This document shows, piece after piece, positions 5,403 to 9,355 of a stretch of DNA of 9,355 bases. Every line of letters starts with the position of its first letter. Positions within the stretch are counted from its first letter, which is position 1. The position numbers and the translations under genes are program-made. Under the pieces are notes generated by a model. That model saw only the letters and a program-made list of their open reading frames with translations, was not told the DNA's origin and did no database searches. Source of the DNA: Acidimicrobiia bacterium (GTDB lineage: Bacteria > Actinomycetota > Acidimicrobiia > IMCC26256 > BP-133); the NCBI GenBank assembly GCA_025934385.1, contig JAICYE010000057.1, forward strand, positions 1-9,355. The letters run 5' to 3'.

Positions 5403-7168
5403 GCTGGATCCTCAACGACACGCCGTCGAAGGTCTTCCCCCTCTACTCCCGGGCCAACGTCGGCGAGGTCTTCCCCGATCCGATCAGCCCGCTCAACGCC
5501 ACCACCGGGTTCCTGGCCAACCTCGAGCCGGGGTGGCGGGCGGCCTACGTCGCCTGCCAGGTCTGGGACCACGACATCTACGACACCGCCGTCGAGCACA
5601 ACCCGCTCGCCTGCTTCGGCGGCTACCTGTTCATCAACATGTCGCTGATGCGGCTCCTCGGCGTGCGGGTACCGGGCTTCTCTCCGGAGGCCGTCGACTT
5701 CCAGTACTTCGGCGACATGCCGGGGATCCCGTCCTACGAGAGCGAGGCCCGGCCGTTCGACGAGAGCGAGGAGTGGAGCGCCCGGGCCGGCGCCTGGCTG
5801 GTCGGCGAGGTGCTCGGCGGCAAGGACCTGGCGTCGCTCGACGCGGAGCGGGCCGAGGTCGCCGCCGAGATCGCCGCCCGGCCCGACCTGACCGCGCTGT
5901 CGACGGTCGAGCTGGCGGCCCGGCTGCGGCAATGGAACCCCATGTTCCAGCGGCTGTTCCAGACGCACATCGAGGTGAGCCTGAAGGCCGGCATCGGCCT
6001 CGGGGCGCTGTCCCAGGCCTGTGCCGCGCTGGGCCGGCCGGAGCTGTCGCTCACGCTGGTGGCCGGCATCGGCGACGTCGACTCTGCGGCGGCGTCGCTC
6101 CAGATGTGGGAGCTCGGCCGGATGGTGGCCGCCTCGCCGGGACTCATGGCCGAGTTCGACGCCGGCGTCGCCGGGCTCGTCGAGCGGCTCCGGGCCGCGG
6201 CCGCCAAGGATCTCGACACGGAGATGTTCGTCAAGGCCTTCGACCGCTTCGTGACCGACTGGGCCTTCCGGGGGCCCAACGAGTGGGAGCTGCGCTGCCC
6301 GACGTGGGGGACGGAACCGGGGATCGCCCTGGCCGCCCTCGACCGGGTGCGGCTGGCCGGCGACGCCGCTTCGCCGTTGGTGGCCGCGCAGCAGGCGGCG
6401 GCCGCCCGTGAGGAGGCGGCCGGCGGGTTGCGGACAGCGCTGGCCGGGAACCCCGACGTGCTCGGCCAGGTCGAGGCCGCCCTCCACGCCGCCGAGCTGT
6501 GGTGCCGGGGTCGGGAACGGCAACGGACGACCGTGGCCATGCTGGTCCACGAGCAGCGGCTGACGGCCCTGGCGCTGGCCCGGCGGGGCGTGATCGCCGG
6601 GGTGATCGAGCGCCCGGAGCAGATCTTCATGCTGCTGGCCGACGAGCTCGACCCGTATCTCGGGGCGCTGGACGCGCCGGATGGTGCCGCCGCCCGGGAG
6701 CTGGGCGCGACGCTGGCCGACCGGGAGCGGCGCTACCTGGCGCTGTTCGACTACGAGCCGCCGTTCGTCGTGGCCGGCGAGGCGCCGCCGCTCGAGGAGT
6801 GGCCCCGCCGGTCGCAGGCGGTGCCGGCGGCGGCGCTGGCGCCGGGCGATGCGATCCAGGGCGTCGGCGGCTGCCCCGGCACGGCCCGGGGGCGGGCCCG
6901 GGTGGTGCTCGACCCGTCCGCCCCGTCGCAGCTCGGGCCCGGCGACGTGCTGGTGGCCCCGATCACCGATCCGTCGTGGACGCCGCTGTTCCTACCGGCG
7001 GTGGCCGTGGTGGTCGAGGTCGGCTCGCCGTTCTCCCACGCCGCCATCGTGAGCCGGGAGCTCGGCATCCCCTGCGTGGTCTCGGCCGGCGCCGCCACCC
7101 AGCGGATCCCCGACGGCGCCCTCGTCGAAGTGGACGGCACTGCCGGGACCGTCACGCTGATCGAATGA
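5399..7168 (+). CDS. PEP-utilising enzyme, stand-alone mobile (phosphohistidine) domain protein
   Basis: The 589-residue product ends in a PEP-utilisers mobile domain. GCPGTARGRARVV (491-503) starts the swivelling domain, DVLVAPITDPSWTPLF lies at 516-531, and GSPFSHAAIVSRELGIP (542-558) carries His547 as the phospho-acceptor. The first ~480 residues are mainly helical and resemble the central region of PEP-synthase or rifampin-phosphotransferase-like proteins, including a segment with GVRVPGFSPEAVDFQYFG (88-105). The N-terminal ATP-grasp domain (PPDK_N) of such enzymes is absent, and no gene in the window supplies it. In phenylphosphate synthase the ATP-binding and phosphohistidine subunits are separate proteins, so a partner in trans is possible. 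It overlaps its neighbours by 4 bp on both sides and has a strong AAGGAG site. The phosphorylated substrate cannot be predicted. Confidence 0.88.
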   Translation: MSWILNDTPSKVFPLYSRANVGEVFPDPISPLNATTGFLANLEPGWRAAYVACQVWDHDIYDTAVEHNPLACFGGYLFINMSLMRLLGVRVPGFSPEAVDFQYFGDMPGIPSYESEARPFDESEEWSARAGAWLVGEVLGGKDLASLDAERAEVAAEIAARPDLTALSTVELAARLRQWNPMFQRLFQTHIEVSLKAGIGLGALSQACAALGRPELSLTLVAGIGDVDSAAASLQMWELGRMVAASPGLMAEFDAGVAGLVERLRAAAAKDLDTEMFVKAFDRFVTDWAFRGPNEWELRCPTWGTEPGIALAALDRVRLAGDAASPLVAAQQAAAAREEAAGGLRTALAGNPDVLGQVEAALHAAELWCRGRERQRTTVAMLVHEQRLTALALARRGVIAGVIERPEQIFMLLADELDPYLGALDAPDGAAARELGATLADRERRYLALFDYEPPFVVAGEAPPLEEWPRRSQAVPAAALAPGDAIQGVGGCPGTARGRARVVLDPSAPSQLGPGDVLVAPITDPSWTPLFLPAVAVVVEVGSPFSHAAIVSRELGIPCVVSAGAATQRIPDGALVEVDGTAGTVTLIE

Positions 7169-7959
7169 CGGCGCCGGTGGTGGTGACGGGCGCGGCGTCG
7201 GGGATCGGGGCGGCGACGGTCGAGCGGCTGCGAGCTTCCGGGCGCAACGTTGTCGGCCTGGACCGCCAGCCGGCCCGGGGCTGTCCGACCGTGCTGTGCG
7301 ACCTGGCCCGGCCGGACACGATCGACGCCGCCGTGGCCGGGCTGCCGGACGAGCTCGGCGGGCTGGCCAACGTGGCGGGCCTGCCCGGCACGTTCCCGGC
7401 CGAGCTGGTGCTGCGGGTCAACGTCCTCGGCCTGCGGCACCTGACCGAGGCCGTGGTCGGCCGGTTGGTGCCGGGCTCGGCCGTCGTCAACGTCGCCTCG
7501 GTGGCGGCGGTGCGCGGCCCCGCGCCCCGGGCCCTGGTCGCCGGGCTCCTCGCCACCGAGGGCTTCGACGCCGGGCTGGCCTGGTGTCTCGGGCACCCGC
7601 TCGACGCCCCGTCCGCCTACCGCTTCTCCAAGCAGGTGCTGATCGAGTGGACGCTGCAGGCCTCGGTCGCCTGGCGAAGCCGGGGCGTGCGGGTCCTGTC
7701 GGTCAGCCCCGGTGTCGTCGACACGCCGATCCTGCCCGACTTCCGGGCCTCGATGGGCGACGCCGCCATCGACGCCGCCACCGCCGAGGCCGGCCGGCTG
7801 GCGCAGCCCGGCGACATCGCCCCGGTGATCGCCTTTCTCCTCTCGGACGGCGCCCGGTGGGTCAACGGCGTCGACGTGCGGGTCGACGGCGGCCTCGTCG
7901 GCGGCCGGCTGGCGATCCCCGCCGGAGCGAGCGCCGCCGCCGGCCCGGTGGCGAGGTGA
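7165..7959 (+). CDS. short-chain dehydrogenase, 3-alpha-HSD/coniferyl-alcohol dehydrogenase-like
   Basis: A 264-residue NAD(P)-dependent alcohol/ketone oxidoreductase of the classical SDR fold. The nucleotide motif TGAASGIG is at 8-15, Asp33 ends beta-2 (GLD) and favours NAD, NVAG is at 69-72, Asn86 sits in VNVLG, and the catalytic residues are Ser112, Tyr152 and Lys156. The Ser-Tyr spacing of 40 residues is far longer than the usual ~13 and matches 3-alpha-hydroxysteroid dehydrogenase/carbonyl reductase and Pseudomonas CalA. LTEAV (93-97), VDTPIL (185-190) and RWVNG...VDGGL near the C-terminus also look CalA-like. The start ATG overlaps the upstream stop (ATGA, 7165-7168) and has no clear ribosome binding site, so translation is probably coupled. 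It plausibly oxidises an alcohol made by the adjacent P450. Family is secure; substrate is inferred. Confidence 0.93.
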   Translation: MTAPVVVTGAASGIGAATVERLRASGRNVVGLDRQPARGCPTVLCDLARPDTIDAAVAGLPDELGGLANVAGLPGTFPAELVLRVNVLGLRHLTEAVVGRLVPGSAVVNVASVAAVRGPAPRALVAGLLATEGFDAGLAWCLGHPLDAPSAYRFSKQVLIEWTLQASVAWRSRGVRVLSVSPGVVDTPILPDFRASMGDAAIDAATAEAGRLAQPGDIAPVIAFLLSDGARWVNGVDVRVDGGLVGGRLAIPAGASAAAGPVAR

Positions 7960-9158
7960 GCGTCACCCACGTCGACGTCCTCAACCCGGCCGTCTACGTC
8001 GACGGGCCGCCCTGGGACCGGCTGGCCTGGCTGCGGACACACGCCCCCGTCTACGAGCATCGACTCGACGACCCGCTGCTCGTCGAACGGTGCTGGGCCA
8101 TCAGCCGCCACGAAGACGTGCGGGCTCTCAGTCGCGACCCGGCCACGTACTCGTCAGCCTCCGGCATCCACCTCCGCCGGACGGCCACGCATCACTTCCG
8201 GCCCAACATGATCAACATGGACGACCCCGACCACCAGCGGGTCCGCAAGCTGGTGGCGAGCGGGTTCACGCCCCGGGTGGTGCGGGCCTTCGAGCGCCAC
8301 TACGCCGACCTCGCCGTCGGCGTCATCGAGCGGGCCCTGGCCGGCGGTGGTGCGTTCGACGGCGTCCGCCACGTCGCCGCCGAACTGCCGCTGCTGGCCA
8401 TCTGCGAAGTCCTCGGCGCCCCCGAGGCGGACCGGTTCCGGATCTTCGGCTGGTCGAACACGCTGCTGTCCAGCGAGGACCCCGAGTACGCCCCGACGCC
8501 CGAAGCGTTCCAGGCCGCCGTGATGGACATGGTCGCCTACGCCGGCGAGCTGGCCGAGCGGCGCCGGCGGGAGCCGGGCGACGACCTGGTGAGCGCACTC
8601 CTCGGGCCCGCCGGCGAACTCCCGCTCAGCGACGCCGAATTCGAGGGCCTCGTGCTGTTGCTGCTGGCCGCCGGCAACGAGACCACCCGCAACGCCATCG
8701 CCCAAGGCCTCCTGGCCTTCGCCGAACACCCCGACCAGTGGGCCAGGCTGTGCTCCGATCCCGCCGCCCTGCTCGACACCGCCGTCGAGGAGGTCATCCG
8801 CTGGGCCAGCCCGGTCAACTACATGTCCCGCACGGCGACGTGCGATGTGCAGCTGCACGGCCAGTTGATCCGGGAGGGCGACAGGGTCGCCCTGCTCTAC
8901 GCCTCGGCCAATCGCGACGAGGCGGCCTTCGCCGACCCCTGGCGCTTCGACGTCGGCCGCGACCCCAACCACCACCTCGCCTTCGGCTTCGGCCCCCACT
9001 TCTGCCTCGGCGCCAACCTGGCCCGGATCGAGCTCCGGGCGCTGCTGGAGACGCTGATCCCACGGATCACGGCCTTCGAGTTGGCCGGTCCCGTCAGCAG
9101 GGTCCGCTCCAGCTTCCTCAACGGCCTGAAGGAGCTTCCGCTCCGGGCCGTCCTCTAG
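7956..9158 (+). CDS. cytochrome P450, CYP124/125-like
   Basis: A soluble 400-residue bacterial P450 monooxygenase. The I-helix oxygen-activation motif is AGNETT (239-244), with Glu in place of the common Asp. The K-helix ExxR is E279-R282 (EEVIRW), followed by ASPVNYMSRTAT. The haem-binding loop is FGFGPHFCLG (343-352) with thiolate ligand Cys350, followed by ANLARIELR. AGNETTRNAI, RWASPV, ASANRDEAAFADPW and LNGLKELP strongly recall the CYP124/CYP125 group, whose characterised members hydroxylate terminal carbons of methyl-branched lipids and sterol side chains. The GTG start at 7956 overlaps the SDR stop (GTGA). No ferredoxin or reductase gene is visible, so redox partners must be elsewhere. 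It is the last gene of the operon and converges on a minus-strand HNH gene. Substrate specificity is not proven by these motifs. Confidence 0.95.
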   Translation: MSVTHVDVLNPAVYVDGPPWDRLAWLRTHAPVYEHRLDDPLLVERCWAISRHEDVRALSRDPATYSSASGIHLRRTATHHFRPNMINMDDPDHQRVRKLVASGFTPRVVRAFERHYADLAVGVIERALAGGGAFDGVRHVAAELPLLAICEVLGAPEADRFRIFGWSNTLLSSEDPEYAPTPEAFQAAVMDMVAYAGELAERRRREPGDDLVSALLGPAGELPLSDAEFEGLVLLLLAAGNETTRNAIAQGLLAFAEHPDQWARLCSDPAALLDTAVEEVIRWASPVNYMSRTATCDVQLHGQLIREGDRVALLYASANRDEAAFADPWRFDVGRDPNHHLAFGFGPHFCLGANLARIELRALLETLIPRITAFELAGPVSRVRSSFLNGLKELPLRAVL

Positions 9159-9203
9159 CCGGACAGCGACTTGACGATGTTCGCCGCGGTCTGCGGGTGC
9201 TCA
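9155..9203 (-). pseudogene. possible residual C-terminus of a lost convergent gene
   Basis: In the frame one base off the HNH protein, the minus strand reads AEHPQTAANIVKSLSG and stops at a TAG that shares CTAG with the P450 stop. Convergent genes often share a CTAG this way, and the codons are G/C-ending, so this may be the tail of a former gene whose body was replaced by the HNH gene. It is only 15-16 codons and is not recognised. Confidence 0.2.
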
Positions 9204-9355
9204 GCAGCGGCGGGCGGTGGTGATGATCGTGCGGAGGGCGGTGAGGTCCTGGTCGTGGTCGTCCGGTGGGATCCACCGCCACGTTCCGGGACCACGGCTG
9301 TAGGTGTAGCCGTGGAACGTTTTCAGGTGGTGGTGCCAGGGGCAGAGCCTGGCCA
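9201..9355 (-). CDS. HNH endonuclease-domain protein, DUF222/13E12 type (C-terminal fragment)
   Basis: The minus strand is open from the window edge to TGA at 9201-9203, giving the last 50 residues of a protein that begins outside. LCPWHHHLKTFHGYTYS followed by GPGTWRWIPP is the characteristic end of the HNH domain in actinobacterial DUF222/13E12-repeat proteins: a Cys and paired His of the zinc/metal site, then a Gly-Tyr turn and a Trp-x-Trp-x-x-Pro strand. Such genes occur in many copies per actinobacterial genome, and in M. tuberculosis the REP13E12 copies are associated with prophage insertion. Cellular function is unclear. It converges on the P450 with a 42-bp gap that shows no obvious terminator hairpin. 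Confidence 0.85.
   Translation of the reverse strand, partial: ARLCPWHHHLKTFHGYTYSRGPGTWRWIPPDDHDQDLTALRTIITTARRC

Noticed and set aside
5369..6630. Long minus-strand frames opposite the PEP-utilising gene
   Set aside because: Shadow frames with no motif; the plus strand has the phosphohistidine domain and coupled starts.
7243..7252. CGCAACGTTG in the SDR gene as a third copy of the palindrome
   Set aside because: Arm spacing differs from CGCAAC-NN-GTTGCG and it lies within conserved codons; likely chance.
8090..9223. 377-codon plus-strand frame overlapping the P450
   Set aside because: Arg/Pro-rich out-of-frame reading of the P450 gene.

Overview
The window is strongly GC-rich DNA with near-saturated G/C at third codon positions, many GTG starts, tightly packed genes with 4-bp stop/start overlaps, and the tail of a DUF222/13E12-type HNH protein. 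Together these point to a high-GC actinobacterium (Actinomycetota). I cannot place the genus. Nothing indicates a plasmid, prophage or CRISPR locus.

Layout. (1) 1-1836 (+): a 5'-truncated Tex transcription accessory protein with YqgF/RNase H-like, helix-hairpin-helix and S1 domains. It is followed at 1844-2146 (+) by a small unrecognised protein with a C-terminal membrane anchor. (2) 2147-2899: about 750 bp with no confident gene. On the minus strand it holds what look like decayed coding pieces: a short membrane-protein reading frame and a tail resembling a metallo-beta-lactamase-fold hydrolase. It also holds a conspicuous pair of palindromes with core CGCAAC-NN-GTTGCG, 40 bp apart. (3) 2900-4776 (-): a TetR-type regulator followed after 5 bp by a long-chain/isovaleryl-type acyl-CoA dehydrogenase. 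(4) 4690-4802: a locally AT-richer divergent control region with a good promoter, an operator-like palindrome over its -10 box, and a separate perfect 9-bp inverted repeat. (5) 4803-9158 (+): a four-gene operon encoding a histidine phosphatase, a stand-alone PEP-utilising 'mobile domain' protein with no ATP-grasp domain, a short-chain dehydrogenase of the 3-alpha-HSD/carbonyl reductase and coniferyl-alcohol dehydrogenase type, and a CYP124/125-like cytochrome P450. All three junctions in this operon are 4-bp overlaps (ATGA, ATGA, GTGA). (6) 9201-9355 (-): the C-terminal end of an HNH endonuclease-domain protein.

Inference: regions 3-5 look like one TetR-controlled catabolic locus. A P450 would hydroxylate a hydrophobic substrate, the SDR would oxidise the alcohol, the acyl-CoA dehydrogenase would act on a CoA-activated product, and the PEP-utilising protein plus histidine phosphatase would form a phosphotransfer pair of unknown substrate. 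The substrate cannot be read from the sequence. The most unusual element is the phosphotransfer protein without its nucleotide-binding half, translationally coupled to a histidine phosphatase.
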